Below are positions 63,830-64,000 of a stretch of DNA of 64,000 bases, piece by piece. The stretch spans positions 62,001-126,000 of the forward strand of contig JAFVSJ010000005.1 of the NCBI GenBank assembly GCA_017503805.1. The letters run 5' to 3'. The notes beneath the pieces are model-generated. The model did not search any database and was not told the origin of the DNA. It was given only the letters and a program-made list of their open reading frames with translations. The position numbers and the translations under genes were made by a program. How positions within the stretch are numbered: the stretch's first letter is position 1; each line of letters starts with the position of its first letter. This DNA comes from Tidjanibacter sp. (lineage in GTDB: Bacteria; Bacteroidota; Bacteroidia; Bacteroidales; Rikenellaceae).

Positions 63830-64000
63830 TTACATCTCCCCAATTAAGTCGCGAATCACTACACTGCTGCATACGCATCCAAATGCAGCGGGAATATAGG
63901 AGATAGTACCAACATTGGACTTTTTATTGGTCTCTTCGGCAATTATCATAGCCCCTTCTCTTACCGGTTCCGGAGAAAAGACCGCCCAAAAACCAGAACG
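63830..64000 (-). CDS. tcdA: tRNA threonylcarbamoyladenosine dehydratase, C-terminal end (partial)
   Basis: The last 56 codons of a minus-strand gene run in from the window edge. The segment AVFSPEPVREGAMIIAEE, then KKSNVGTISYIPAAFG and the helix CSSVVIRDLIGEM match the C-terminus of TcdA/YgdL E1-like enzymes, which form cyclic t6A. The N-terminal part is outside the window, so the call rests on this tail only. Confidence 0.75.
   Translation of the reverse strand, partial: RSGFWAVFSPEPVREGAMIIAEETNKKSNVGTISYIPAAFGCVCSSVVIRDLIGEM

Noticed and set aside
1..64000. CRISPR arrays, tRNA or rRNA genes, insertion sequences and prophage genes
   Set aside because: I looked in the gaps and saw no direct-repeat arrays, cloverleaf-like segments, transposase motifs or phage structural genes.

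Overview
The window reads as a chromosome segment from a member of the Bacteroidota, most likely order Bacteroidales (an Alistipes/Rikenellaceae-like organism is possible but not proven). The reasons are a SusC/SusD pair with lipoprotein partners, recurrent TAnnTTTG -7 promoter boxes with TTG/TTTG about 20 bases upstream, a NagB-PIG-L fusion, a lysine-type SerA next to DUF1015, the uppS-bamA-ompH-ompH cluster, and weak ribosome binding sites. I saw no insertion sequence, phage gene, CRISPR array, rRNA or tRNA gene. Coding density is high and no gap without a gene exceeds about 210 bases.

Layout. 1-6993 (minus): an outer-membrane uptake locus, susC-susD-lipoprotein-lipoprotein, the last gene cut by the window edge. 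7201-10243 (plus): a secreted esterase and a NagB-PIG-L fusion, each with a good promoter. 10318-15714 (minus): an unknown protein, then a TolC/HlyD/two-permease efflux operon without an ATPase. 15956-22106 (plus): kdgK-eda-kduI-kduD-DUF4861-MFS, an operon for 4-deoxy-uronate breakdown ending at a 19-bp-stem hairpin. 22208-27613 (minus): two ompH, bamA, uppS and nadK, the envelope assembly block. 27694-32517 (plus): pdxJ-cca-FKBP, then a porin-like protein and a Gate-domain membrane protein. 32599-34856 (minus): two overlapping M23 peptidase genes and a DUF3784 protein, divergent from alaS-gpmI (34967-39166, plus).

39338-45417 (minus): serC-serA-DUF1015 followed without a visible break by the four subunits of a 2-oxoacid:ferredoxin oxidoreductase. 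45592-50408 (plus): yicC-gmk-nadD-small ORF-ddl-DUF3109-M23/LysM. 50493-51152 (minus): yggS. 51245-54298 (plus): C69 dipeptidase and lpdA. 54370-59490 (minus): SPOR-repeat protein, trkH, a sensor-only HAMP protein and mtaB. 59587-62863 (plus): an ABC-3 permease, an LptF/LptG-type permease and fmt. 62860-64000 (minus): a 2-hydroxyacid dehydrogenase and the C-terminal end of tcdA.

Most of the window is housekeeping. I did not find a convincing new defence or mobile system. The points most worth a second look are the NagB domain that has lost two of its three catalytic-triad residues, the stand-alone sensor/HAMP protein before trkH, the DUF4861 lipoprotein in the kdu operon, the inverted repeat in the serC-serA gap, the interleaved divergent promoters between the M23 genes and alaS, and the susC promoter box placed almost on its start codon.
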